Position numbers and translations under genes: made by a program. This document shows, one piece after another, positions 15,393 through 23,251 of a stretch of 49,400 bases of DNA. Where the stretch lies: the NCBI GenBank assembly GCA_944321185.1, contig CALUKH010000011.1, forward strand, positions 1 to 49,400. Reading direction: 5' to 3'. Numbering within the stretch: the stretch's first letter is position 1; each line of letters opens with the position of its first letter. Source of the stretch: an uncultured Alistipes sp. (GTDB lineage Bacteria > Bacteroidota > Bacteroidia > Bacteroidales > Rikenellaceae). The notes below the pieces were generated by a model. The model saw nothing but the letters and a program-made list of their open reading frames with translations, made no database searches and had not been told where the DNA came from.

Positions 15393-16109
15393 TTATCGGC
15401 GGCGGAAGCGATTCGAATACTTGTCCAGATCGAGCAGTTCGATTTCGTAGTAGAGCGTGGTGTTGGGGGCGATCCCGAGCGCCTGGTCGCCATCCGGGCC
15501 GTAGGTCACCGAAGAGGGCATCCAGGCATTGATGCGGCCGCCCACGCCGATGAGTTTGAGACTCTCCTGCACACCGCGGTTGAGGTCGCGCATCACCGAC
15601 CGCACCGTATCGCCGCGTTCGTAGGAGGAGGTGATCTGCTGCCCGTCGGCCGTTCGGATCACCCACCGCAGCGCCACGCTGTCGCGTTCCGACAGCGGGA
15701 TGCGCTCCTGGTCGCCGACCTCCTCGACCGTATAGGTCACGCCCGACGACGTACGGGCATACGAGCGGTTCGACTTGGCGATATCCTCCAGGAACTGCTC
15801 CTCGTAGGCACGGGCCTTCTCCGGGAGGGCATAGTTCACATAGCTCAGATAGAAGGTTTCGGCCTGGTCGAAGGTCATGCGGGTCTGCCCCTCGAAGGCA
15901 TCGCGCAGCCCCTCGCACACGGCCTCGACGTTGAGCGTCGAATCCATGCGCAGCAGATTCTGCCCCACATTCATGCCGATGACGTAGGCCACCGAGTCGA
16001 CATCGTTCTTGAGTTTCACGCCTCCGCCGCCCGACTTTTTCGAGCACGCGCCACCCAGCAGGGCCACCGCCGGGAGAATCAGCCACAGATTTTTCATCGT
16101 TTTATCCAT
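15393..16109 (-). CDS. FKBP-type peptidyl-prolyl isomerase, lipoprotein (238 aa)
   Basis: A second FKBP lipoprotein. KNLWLILPAVALLGGAC is a signal peptide with a lipobox. A short helical N-terminal region (NVGQNLLRMDSTLNVEAVCE) precedes a C-terminal FKBP domain (GVTYTVEEVGDQERIPLSER, NRGVQESLKLIGVGGRINAWMPSSVTYGPDG, LYYEIELLDLDKY). The domain is diverged: some substrate-pocket aromatic residues are not obvious, so activity may be reduced. The ATG at 16109 overlaps the end of nhaA by 8 bp; ATG 16097 (MKNLW) gives an equally good signal peptide and is a possible true start. It is probably co-transcribed with nhaA. Confidence 0.88.
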   Translation of the reverse strand: MDKTMKNLWLILPAVALLGGACSKKSGGGGVKLKNDVDSVAYVIGMNVGQNLLRMDSTLNVEAVCEGLRDAFEGQTRMTFDQAETFYLSYVNYALPEKARAYEEQFLEDIAKSNRSYARTSSGVTYTVEEVGDQERIPLSERDSVALRWVIRTADGQQITSSYERGDTVRSVMRDLNRGVQESLKLIGVGGRINAWMPSSVTYGPDGDQALGIAPNTTLYYEIELLDLDKYSNRFRRR

Positions 16110-17484
16110 TTTTTTGTCGTTTCGAGAAGAGGAGGATCAGCAGCGAGCCCACAACGGCTGCGGCAACCGAACCCATGAGAATCGAGATCTTGCCCCGGTC
16201 GACGAGCGCCGGATCGTCGAAGGCCAGCGAATCCACGAAGATGGCCATCGTGAAGCCGATACCGCCCAGACAGGCCACCGCCAGCAGCATCCGCCACGAG
16301 GTTCCTTGGGGACGTTCGGCCAGTCCCAGACGCACGGCCCCCCAGCTGGCGAGGAAGATGCCCAGCGGCTTGCCCACGAGCAGCCCGAAGAAGACACCCA
16401 TGCCGACGGATCCCGTCTCGGCCGAGCGGTGGAAGATGTCGAGATACTCCGCCGACGAAATCTCCACCCCGGCGTTGGCCAGCGCAAAAACGGGCATCAC
16501 CACAAAGGCCACGTAGGGGGCCAGGGCATGTTCGAGCCGGTAGCTCATGCCCACCGAGCGGGTCGTCAGGTCGTGGATACGGCGCAGGTAGAAACGCTGC
16601 TCCTCATTGGGGAAATCCTCGTGCGTGGCGGCCTGCACCACCCGGGCGTTGAGCCAGCGCATCTTGTGGGCGAAGTACTCGCGGCTGTAACGCGGCTGCA
16701 TGGGGATCAGCAGCGCCATGGCCACGCCCGAGATCGTCGAATGCACGCCCGAATAGTAGAAGAGCCCCCACACCGCGACGGCCGGAATCAGATAGGCGAA
16801 GATGCGCTTCTCGCCCATGCGGTTCATCAGATAGACGCCCACCATGATGAGCAGCGCCACGATCAGACACGTCATCTCGACATGCCCGCCGTAGAAGAGC
16901 GCGATGACCAGCACGGCGCCCAGATCGTCGGCCACGGCCAGAGCCGTGAGGAAGATCTTGAGCGAGGCGGGGACCCGGTCGCCCAGCATTGACAGCACGC
17001 CGATGGCGAAGGCGATGTCCGTGGCCGTAGGGATTCCCCACCCGCCGGCGGCCGCCGTACCGTGGTTGAACGCCAAGAAAATGAGCGCCGGAGCCAGCAT
17101 GCCGCCCGCGGCCGCCACCACCGGAAGAATCGCCCGGCGGAAGGTCGACAACTGACCGCAGACCACCTCGCGCTTGATCTCCAGCCCGACGGCGAAGAAG
17201 AAGATGACCATCAGACCGTCGTTGACGAACTTCTCGACGGTCATTCCGCGCGGGAAGAGCCAGTCGATCACGCCGTCCGGCGAGCGGACCAGCAGCGAGA
17301 GATCGGTTTCGAGCAGATGGTGGTAGTACTCCTTCGTGACCGGGAGGTTGGCCAGCAGCATGGCCACGACCACGCAGACCAGCAGCACCGCCCCGCCGGC
17401 CCAGGGGGCTTCGAGAATCAGTTGTCCGCGCAGGCTCATCAGGTGTCGCCGGCGGACCCAGCGGAACATCGAAAAGAGTCTCAT
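16102..17484 (-). CDS. nhaA: Na+/H+ antiporter NhaA
   Basis: A 460-residue inner-membrane antiporter exchanging sodium for protons for pH and salt homeostasis. It has about twelve hydrophobic segments. The ion-binding aspartates are visible in ALAVADDLGAVLVIALFYGG (equivalent to Asp163/164 of E. coli) and TDIAFAIGVLSMLGDRVPASLK (Asp133). A conserved segment DGLMVIFFFAVGLEIKREVV near residue ~90 is also diagnostic. It is longer than E. coli NhaA (388) because of extended loops and an N-terminal cytosolic stretch rich in Arg. The neighbouring arginase-family gene ends 4 bp upstream. Confidence 0.96.
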   Translation of the reverse strand: MRLFSMFRWVRRRHLMSLRGQLILEAPWAGGAVLLVCVVVAMLLANLPVTKEYYHHLLETDLSLLVRSPDGVIDWLFPRGMTVEKFVNDGLMVIFFFAVGLEIKREVVCGQLSTFRRAILPVVAAAGGMLAPALIFLAFNHGTAAAGGWGIPTATDIAFAIGVLSMLGDRVPASLKIFLTALAVADDLGAVLVIALFYGGHVEMTCLIVALLIMVGVYLMNRMGEKRIFAYLIPAVAVWGLFYYSGVHSTISGVAMALLIPMQPRYSREYFAHKMRWLNARVVQAATHEDFPNEEQRFYLRRIHDLTTRSVGMSYRLEHALAPYVAFVVMPVFALANAGVEISSAEYLDIFHRSAETGSVGMGVFFGLLVGKPLGIFLASWGAVRLGLAERPQGTSWRMLLAVACLGGIGFTMAIFVDSLAFDDPALVDRGKISILMGSVAAAVVGSLLILLFSKRQKNG

Positions 17485-17488
17485 CGTC

Positions 17489-18541
17489 TTATTTCCGGTT
17501 TTCGGGATCGTTTGAAAGGAGGGTCAGCGAACAGAGTTTCCACAGGATGCGGGCACCGGTGATGGCGTCGATGCGTCCCTCGGGCGAGGGGCAGACCTCG
17601 ACCACATCGAAGCCGATGATCCGGCGGCCCGACTCAACCAGCGTACGAAGCAGCCAGACGGCCTCGTTGAAGCTCATCCCGCCACAGACGGGCGTACCCG
17701 TGTGGGGACAGTTGTCGAAACTCAGGCCGTCGATGTCGAAGCTCACGTAGACCTCGTCGGGCAGCTCCGCGACGATGCGGCGGCACTGTTCGTCCCACGT
17801 CTCGCCGCGGAAGCGGGCGCCGGCCAGTTCGAGATCCTCGAACGAGACCACGCGTTCGTCGGCCGCAGCCCTGCCCGCCTCGCCGGCGCTGAAGTCGCGC
17901 ACGGCCACCTGCACCAGACGCCGCACCGACGCCACGTCGCGCAGAACGTTGTACATGATCGAGGCATGGGAGTATTCGAACCCTTCGTAGGCTTCGCGCA
18001 GGTCGCGGTGGGCATCGATGTGGAGGATGCCGAACGACGGGCGTCGAGCCCCCAGCGCACGGATCAGTCCGTAGGGGGTCGAATGGTCGCCGCCGACCAG
18101 CCCCACCAGCCGACCTTGATCGAGCCACTGTGCGGCCTGGGCCTCGATGTTGGCATTCATGGCCCGGCATCCTTCGTTCACGCGGCGGATCTTGCGCACG
18201 ACATAGTCGTCGTCGATGCTGCCGCCACCCTCCAGGTGGTCGATCACGCGTTCGGCCTCGCTGCGCAGCCGCTGCGACTGCTCCTGGATCGAATAGTCGA
18301 TGTCGGCCGTGGCGATTCCCCGGCGCCAGGCTCCGGGTGCGAGCGGTTCGTGGAAGTCGAGCTGCGTGGAGGCCTCGATGACGGCATCCGGCGCATAGGC
18401 CGTGCCTGCGCCGTAGGAGACCGTCACGTCCCACGGTGCCGAGATCAGCACCAGAGCCGCATCCTCGGGTTCAAACGGAAGTCCGAAATAGGTCCCGGTG
18501 GCGACGCCTACGCCGTCCGGATCGAAGGTTTTCTGTTCCAT
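17489..18541 (-). CDS. Arginase/agmatinase-family ureohydrolase
   Basis: A 350-residue member of the binuclear manganese ureohydrolase family, which hydrolyses guanidino compounds (agmatine, arginine, formiminoglutamate) to urea or formamide. Metal ligands are seen in GLVGGDHSTPYGL, ILHIDAHRDLREAYEG (Asp-x-His-x-Asp), and YVSFDIDGLSFDNCPHTGTP (Asp-x-Asp). The substrate cannot be settled from motifs; agmatinase-like is most likely given length and Bacteroidota annotations known to me. It is the first gene of a probable operon with nhaA and the small FKBP gene. Its promoter faces that of pdxB. Confidence 0.85.
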   Translation of the reverse strand: MEQKTFDPDGVGVATGTYFGLPFEPEDAALVLISAPWDVTVSYGAGTAYAPDAVIEASTQLDFHEPLAPGAWRRGIATADIDYSIQEQSQRLRSEAERVIDHLEGGGSIDDDYVVRKIRRVNEGCRAMNANIEAQAAQWLDQGRLVGLVGGDHSTPYGLIRALGARRPSFGILHIDAHRDLREAYEGFEYSHASIMYNVLRDVASVRRLVQVAVRDFSAGEAGRAAADERVVSFEDLELAGARFRGETWDEQCRRIVAELPDEVYVSFDIDGLSFDNCPHTGTPVCGGMSFNEAVWLLRTLVESGRRIIGFDVVEVCPSPEGRIDAITGARILWKLCSLTLLSNDPENRK

Positions 18542-18558
18542 AGCGTGTTTTTAAGACA

Positions 18559-18566
18559 CAAAGGTA
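18559..18566 (-). promoter_or_regulatory. Promoter -7 box of the ureohydrolase-nhaA unit
   Basis: TACCTTTG on the minus strand, 17 bp upstream of the start codon. Confidence 0.65.
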
Positions 18567-18640
18567 CGAAATTTTACCTATATTTAACGTCCCAGCCGGA
18601 GCATCCGCGCAAAAAACCGCACGCAAATGTGTTTTTTCAC

Positions 18641-18648
18641 TATCTTTG
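18641..18648 (+). promoter_or_regulatory. Promoter -7 box of pdxB
   Basis: TATCTTTG, 51 bp before the pdxB ATG. It is divergent from the 18559-18566 box. Confidence 0.65.
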
Positions 18649-18699
18649 CGCGCCCGCAGGAGGATCGTAGGATCCGTATTCTGCGGACGCACGAATCTC

Positions 18700-19695
18700 A
18701 TGAAAATCATTGCCGATCAAGCCATTCCCTTTCTGAAGGGTGTTCTGGAGCCCTTCGCCGAAGTTTGCTACCGTCCCGGGCGGGAGTTCACGCCCGAGGA
18801 GGTCCGCACGGCCGACGCGCTGATCATCCGCACGCGGACACGCTGCGACAGCCGTCTGCTCGAAGGCTCCCGCGTCGGGATGATCGCCACGGCCACCATC
18901 GGTTTCGACCATATCGACCGGTCGTGGTGCGCCGCCCACGGCATCGAGGTGGCAACGGCTGCCGGATGCAACGCCCGCGGCGTGCTGCAATGGGTGGCTG
19001 CCGTGCTGACAACACTCGCACGCCGCGAAGGGTGGCGCCCCCAGGAGCGGACGCTCGGCATCATCGGCGTGGGACACGTCGGCTCGCTGGTCAAAAGCTA
19101 TGCCGAAGCGTGGGGGTTCCGGGTGCTGTGCTGCGACCCGCCGCGCGAGGCGCGTGAACACGTCGGATTCCTTCCGCTCGAGGAGGTAGCCCGCCAGGCC
19201 GACCTGCTCACCTTCCACACGCCGCTCGACGACACGACCCGTCACATGGCCTCGCAGCCCCTCTTCGAACGGATGAAGCCCGGCGCCGTCATCATCAACT
19301 CCTCGCGCGGCGAGGTGGTCGACGGCGAGGCGCTTCGCCACAGCCGCCAACGGTGGGTCCTCGATGTCTGGGAGCACGAACCGGCGCTCGATCCCGAACT
19401 GCTCGAACGCGCCCTGCTCGCCACGCCCCACATCGCCGGATACTCCCAGCAGGGCAAGGCCAACGCCACGGCCATGGCCGTAGCCGCCGTGAGCCGTCGT
19501 TTCCAGCTTCCGCTCGAAGGGTGGTTCCCGCCGCAGGTCGAGCCGTCGACTCCCCGTCCGATCAGCTGGACGGAGCTCTGCCGCACCATGCCGCAGCACT
19601 ACGATATCGAGGCCGAAAGCTCCCGCCTGAAGCTCCATCCCGACACGTTCGAATCCCTGCGCGACAACTACGCCTATCGGCATGAGTATTTTTGA
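18700..19695 (+). CDS. pdxB: 4-phosphoerythronate dehydrogenase
   Basis: PdxB oxidises 4-phosphoerythronate in the DXP-dependent pathway to pyridoxal phosphate. The 331 residues show the D-isomer 2-hydroxyacid dehydrogenase layout: N-terminal RTRCDSRLLEGS and ATATIGFDHID, the NAD fold GIIGVGHVGSLV, catalytic Arg in INSSRGEVVDGEAL, and Glu/His in WEHEPALDPE and TPHIAGYSQQGKANAT. The PdxB-specific GYSQQGKAN and the extra C-terminal domain separate it from SerA. The ATG at 18700 is chosen because the upstream extension is Arg-rich, non-conserved, and overlaps the promoter. The pyrD-like gene starts about 50 bp downstream with its own TACCTTTG box. Confidence 0.93.
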   Translation: MKIIADQAIPFLKGVLEPFAEVCYRPGREFTPEEVRTADALIIRTRTRCDSRLLEGSRVGMIATATIGFDHIDRSWCAAHGIEVATAAGCNARGVLQWVAAVLTTLARREGWRPQERTLGIIGVGHVGSLVKSYAEAWGFRVLCCDPPREAREHVGFLPLEEVARQADLLTFHTPLDDTTRHMASQPLFERMKPGAVIINSSRGEVVDGEALRHSRQRWVLDVWEHEPALDPELLERALLATPHIAGYSQQGKANATAMAVAAVSRRFQLPLEGWFPPQVEPSTPRPISWTELCRTMPQHYDIEAESSRLKLHPDTFESLRDNYAYRHEYF

Positions 19696-19729
19696 CTTAC
19701 CGACCCGTTCAGCGTATCTGTTTTTTCAT

Positions 19730-19737
19730 TACCTTTG
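19730..19737 (+). promoter_or_regulatory. Promoter -7 box of the DHODH-like gene
   Basis: TACCTTTG, 8 bp before the ATG at 19746; if used, the 5' UTR would be extremely short. Confidence 0.5.
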
Positions 19738-19745
19738 CCCGCGAT

Positions 19746-21125
19746 ATGTACCGTAAGTTCATAAAACCGCTGCTGTTCTCACTCTCCATCGAGCGGGCAC
19801 ACCGGATCGTCATTCTGTTCCTGCGCGTCGTCGGGCTGATCCCCGGAGGACGCTGGCTGCTGCACAAGTGCTACGCCGTGGAACACCCCGCGCTCGAACG
19901 CGAGGTCTTCGGCCTGCGCTTCCCGAACCCCGTGGGGCTCGCCGCCGGATTCGACCGCAACGGCGAAGCCTGCCGCGAACTGGCCACCCTGGGATTCGGA
20001 TTCATCGAAATCGGGACCGTCACGCCGCAACCCCAGTCCGGAAATCCGCGGCCGCGGGTCTTCCGCCTGCCCAAGGACCGCGCCATCGTTCAGCGCATCG
20101 GCCTGGCCAACCGCGGTCTGGCCGCCACCATCCGCCACCTGCGCCGCCCGCACGACGGCGTGATCGTCGGCTGCAACATCGGCAAAAATACCACTACGCC
20201 TCCCGAACAGGCTCCGGCCGACTACCTGAAGGTCTTCCGCAACCTCTACCAGTATGCGGACTACTTCACCGTCAACATCAATTGCGACAACGCCTGCCGC
20301 GAAAGCGCAGCCTATGCAAGTTCGCACATCCTGAAGATCCTCGAGCCGCTGTTCGACTTCCGCCGCGGCCAGAATCAGTACCGCCCGATCATGCTCAAGG
20401 TCTCGCCCGACATGCCCGACGAGGTGGTCGACCGCGTGACGGACATCCTGCTCGAAACCCCCCTCGACGGCATCGTCGCCACGAACGGCACCAACTGCCG
20501 CGACGGACTGCAGACCAGCCGGATGTCGCTCGAAAAGATCGGCAGCGGCCGCATCAGCGGGGCTCCGCTCACCCGCCGCGCCGTGGAGATCGTCCGCCGC
20601 ATCCACACGCGTTCGGGCGGCACCTATCCGATCATCGGCGTGGGCGGGCTGATGACCCCCGACGACGTGCGGGCCATGCTCGACGCCGGCGCCGATCTCG
20701 TACAGCTCTATACGGGCTACATCTACGAAGGGCCGAGGCTCGTGGGCGACATCTGCCGGGCGTTGATCGCCGACGAGCAGCAGCGTCTGCAAGAAGCCGC
20801 AAAAGCCGCCGCCGCAGAACAGCAACGCCTGCAGGAAATCGCAAAAGCCGCGGCAGAACAGCCCGCCAAGCCGACCTCAGACCCGGCCGTTGTTGTCGCC
20901 GAAACACCGGTCACCGCCGAGGATCCGGCCACAAGACCGACCTCGGAACCGGCCGTCGAAAAACCCGCCAAGGCCGCCGAGCCGACAGCTGAACCGGCCG
21001 CCGCAGAGAAAGCTGCAAACATTCCCGAATCATCCGATTCCGGACTCCCGACGACGGACCCCGGTGCGGAGATGACATCCGCCCGGTCGGAACCCGCTCC
21101 GCACGAGTCCGGAGAACAGGCATAA
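19746..21125 (+). CDS. pyrD: Class-2 dihydroorotate dehydrogenase-like protein with disordered tail
   Basis: Residues 1-~340 match membrane-associated class-2 DHODH (pyrimidine synthesis): N-terminal amphipathic helices (FIKPLLFSLSIERAHR), FMN-site NPVGLAAGFDRNGEA, GFIEIGTVTPQPQSGNPRPR, MLKVSPDMPD, and IIGVGGLMTPDDV. However, the active-site loop normally reading NxSSPNT reads NINCDNACRES, placing Cys180 where class-2 enzymes have the catalytic Ser and losing the Pro. The orotate-binding NRMGFNN reads QRIGLANR. Residues ~341-459 form an unusual Ala/Pro/Glu-rich tail that begins with two EQQRLQE-type repeats. True DHODH activity is therefore uncertain; it may be a paralogue. Confidence 0.8.
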   Translation: MYRKFIKPLLFSLSIERAHRIVILFLRVVGLIPGGRWLLHKCYAVEHPALEREVFGLRFPNPVGLAAGFDRNGEACRELATLGFGFIEIGTVTPQPQSGNPRPRVFRLPKDRAIVQRIGLANRGLAATIRHLRRPHDGVIVGCNIGKNTTTPPEQAPADYLKVFRNLYQYADYFTVNINCDNACRESAAYASSHILKILEPLFDFRRGQNQYRPIMLKVSPDMPDEVVDRVTDILLETPLDGIVATNGTNCRDGLQTSRMSLEKIGSGRISGAPLTRRAVEIVRRIHTRSGGTYPIIGVGGLMTPDDVRAMLDAGADLVQLYTGYIYEGPRLVGDICRALIADEQQRLQEAAKAAAAEQQRLQEIAKAAAEQPAKPTSDPAVVVAETPVTAEDPATRPTSEPAVEKPAKAAEPTAEPAAAEKAANIPESSDSGLPTTDPGAEMTSARSEPAPHESGEQA

Positions 21126-21129
21126 ATCC

Positions 21130-22383
21130 ATGAAAGCAACGATCATTACCATTGGCGATGAGATCCTCATCGGCCAGATCGTGGACACCAATTCGGTATC
21201 CATTGCCAAACACCTCAATTCGGCGGGCATCGTCGTGCGCGAAAAGATCTCGATCGGCGACGACCGCGAACAGATCCAGCAGTGCGTGACGCGCGCGATG
21301 GAGAACTTCGAGGTGACGATCATCACCGGCGGCCTCGGCCCCACGAAGGACGACATCACCAAAAAGACCCTCGCCGAACTCTTCCACAGCGGCATGCACT
21401 ACGACCAGACCGTGGCCGACCACGTCGAGCGGATGCTCACGGCCCGCGGCATCGACTTCAACGAACTCAACCGCTCGCAGGCAATGGTCCCCGACTGCTG
21501 CACGGTGCTCTTCAACGCCCACGGCACGGCCCCCGGCATGTGGTTCGAACACGACGGCCATGTGGTGGTTTCGCTGCCCGGCGTGCCGTTCGAGATGGAG
21601 CACCTGATGCAGGACGAGGTCATGCCCCGCCTCAAGGCCCACTTCTCGCTGCGGCAGATCGTCCACCGCACGATGATCACCGCCGGACTGGCCGAATCGA
21701 TGCTCGCCAAACGCATCGAAAGCTGGGAAAACGCCCTCCCGCCCTATCTCAAACTGGCCTATCTGCCCAATCCGGGAGCCGTACGGCTGCGGCTGTCGGC
21801 CTACGAGGTCGAAGGCGAAAGCGTCGCCCGCGAAATCGACCGTCAGTTCGAAAAGCTGCGCCAGCTGATCCCCCACAACGTCATCGGCTTCGAGACGGCC
21901 ACGATGCAGGAACTCGTCCACGGAATCCTCACGCACCGCGGCCTGACCCTGGCTACGGCCGAGAGCTGCACGGGCGGAACCATCGCCTCGCGCTTCACGG
22001 CCATGCCGGGCGCTTCGGCCTACTTCCTCTGCGGAGTGGTCTCCTACAGCAACGAGGCCAAGGCCGACGTGCTGGGCGTCAACCCCGACGACATCGCCCG
22101 CTACGGCGCCGTGAGCGAACAGGTGGCCCGCCAGATGGCCGAAGGCGCCCGCCGCATCGCCCACGCCGACTACGCCGTGGCGACGACCGGTATCGCCGGC
22201 CCGACGGGCGGTTCGGCCGAAAAACCCGTCGGCACGGTCTGGATCGCCGTGGCAACCCCGCGCGGCACCACCGCCGTGCTCAAACAGTGCGGCACCGACC
22301 GCGGCCAGGTCATCGACCGCGCCAGCGCCTTCGCCATCTCGCTGCTGCGCGACGCCCTGGACGACGGTTCCGCCGAGGCCTAA
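21130..22383 (+). CDS. cinA: CinA-family protein (competence/damage-inducible; nicotinamide-nucleotide amidase)
   Basis: A 417-residue two-domain protein. Residues 1-~170 are the MoCF/COG1058 domain (GDEILIGQIVDTNS, ITGGLGPTKDDITKKTLAE, SLPGVPFEME). Residues ~255-417 are the CinA/PncC domain (ATAESCTGGTIASRFTAMPGAS, GVVSYSNEAKADVLGV, GIAGPTGGSAEKPVGTVW), whose Ser-Lys pair deamidates NMN in NAD recycling. The ATG at 21130 lies 4 bp after the preceding stop, so it is probably co-transcribed with the DHODH-like gene. rpmB follows after a promoter-containing gap. Confidence 0.94.
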   Translation: MKATIITIGDEILIGQIVDTNSVSIAKHLNSAGIVVREKISIGDDREQIQQCVTRAMENFEVTIITGGLGPTKDDITKKTLAELFHSGMHYDQTVADHVERMLTARGIDFNELNRSQAMVPDCCTVLFNAHGTAPGMWFEHDGHVVVSLPGVPFEMEHLMQDEVMPRLKAHFSLRQIVHRTMITAGLAESMLAKRIESWENALPPYLKLAYLPNPGAVRLRLSAYEVEGESVAREIDRQFEKLRQLIPHNVIGFETATMQELVHGILTHRGLTLATAESCTGGTIASRFTAMPGASAYFLCGVVSYSNEAKADVLGVNPDDIARYGAVSEQVARQMAEGARRIAHADYAVATTGIAGPTGGSAEKPVGTVWIAVATPRGTTAVLKQCGTDRGQVIDRASAFAISLLRDALDDGSAEA

Positions 22384-22426
22384 TGCCCGGAAAATCATCC
22401 GCCAAACCGAAAAAAAGTCAAGGCTT

Positions 22427-22457
22427 TTTGCGTTTTGACGAAAAGGTTGTATATTTG
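22427..22457 (+). promoter_or_regulatory. Promoter of the rpmB-rpmG-DUF4295 operon
   Basis: TTTG (22427-22430), 19 bp, TATATTTG (22450-22457): a perfect consensus, fitting a strong ribosomal-protein promoter. The ATG is 36 bp downstream. Confidence 0.88.
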
Positions 22458-22493
22458 CAAGCCCGAAAAGGGTCTTAACAAAATTTTAGAAAC

Positions 22494-22727
22494 ATGAAAG
22501 TTTGCGAAATCACAGGCAAGGTGGCCGTCGTGGGCAACAACGTCTCGCACTCCCACCACAAGACCAAACGCAAATTCAGCCCCAATCTGAAAACCAAGCG
22601 TTTCTGGTCCGAGCAGGAAGGCCGCTGGATCACCCTGAAGGTATCCGCCGCCGGCATGAAAACCATCAACAAGAAAGGGCTTGCAGTAGCCATGCGTGAG
22701 GCTGCCGCTCCCAAAAGCGTCTACTAA
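22494..22727 (+). CDS. rpmB: 50S ribosomal protein L28
   Basis: A 77-residue basic protein with the L28 signature: MKVCEITGKVAVVGNNVSHS near the start, TKRKFSPNLKTKRFWSEQEG, and WITLKVSAAGMKTINKKGL. It binds 23S rRNA in the large subunit. It is the first gene of the rpmB-rpmG-DUF4295 set typical of Bacteroidota. Confidence 0.97.
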   Translation: MKVCEITGKVAVVGNNVSHSHHKTKRKFSPNLKTKRFWSEQEGRWITLKVSAAGMKTINKKGLAVAMREAAAPKSVY

Positions 22728-22743
22728 AAACCAACTGTAATCC

Positions 22744-22926
22744 ATGGCAAAGAAAGGCAACCGTGTGCAGGTCATCCTCGAATGCACCGAGCAGAAAGAG
22801 AGCGGCGTTGCGGGAATGTCCCGTTACATCACCACCAAAAACAAGAAAAACACGCCCGAACGTCTCGAACGCAGAAAGTACAACCCGTTCCTCAAGCGTG
22901 TAACGTTACACCGTGAAATCAAATAG
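22744..22926 (+). CDS. rpmG: 50S ribosomal protein L33
   Basis: A 60-residue basic protein matching L33: [17 protein letters not shown], followed by [20 protein letters not shown] and [15 protein letters not shown]. Only one Cys is present, so this is the zinc-independent form. It lies 16 bp after rpmB. Confidence 0.96.
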   Translation: MAKKGNRVQVILECTEQKESGVAGMSRYITTKNKKNTPERLERRKYNPFLKRVTLHREIK

Positions 22927-22939
22927 TTAGAACAGCTCT

Positions 22940-23098
22940 ATGGCAAAGAAAGTAGTCGCAACACTGAAAACCGGTACCGGCAAGCAGTTCACCAAGTGCA
23001 TCAAGATGGTCAAGTCCGAAAAGACCGGAGCCTACATGTTCAAGGAGGGCATCATTGCCAACGACCAGGTAAAGGATTTCTTCGAAGGCAAGAAATAA
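22940..23098 (+). CDS. DUF4295 family protein
   Basis: A 52-residue basic protein: MAKKVVATLKTGTGKQFTKC, then a Lys-rich middle, and an end that reads GIIANDQVKDFFEGKK. It matches the short DUF4295 proteins that always follow rpmG in Bacteroidota genomes. Its size, charge and location suggest ribosome association (inference), but no function is established. It is 13 bp after rpmG and followed by a strong terminator. Confidence 0.92.
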   Translation: MAKKVVATLKTGTGKQFTKCIKMVKSEKTGAYMFKEGIIANDQVKDFFEGKK

Positions 23099-23121
23099 CG
23101 TATTTTAAGAGTCCGTCTCTT

Positions 23122-23163
23122 AAATACAAAGGGCATCTTCTCGAGAAGGTGCCCTTTGTATTT
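23122..23163. terminator. Terminator of the rpmB-rpmG-DUF4295 operon
   Basis: A long stem AAATACAAAGGGCA(T)CTTC / GAAGGTGCCCTTTGTATTT centred on TCGA, with T-rich end on the plus strand. Confidence 0.85.
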
Positions 23164-23218
23164 GCCCCGGCGAACCCCAGCGGATCCGCTCCGATTTGGC
23201 AGTCCCGCAAAAAAAACC

Positions 23219-23226
23219 TATCTTTA
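23219..23226 (+). promoter_or_regulatory. Candidate -7 box of the glycosyltransferase pair
   Basis: TATCTTTA, one base from consensus, 25 bp upstream of the ATG at 23252 and just past the preceding terminator. Confidence 0.45.
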
Positions 23227-23251
23227 TCCACCTTATTGCCAGCTCACAGAC

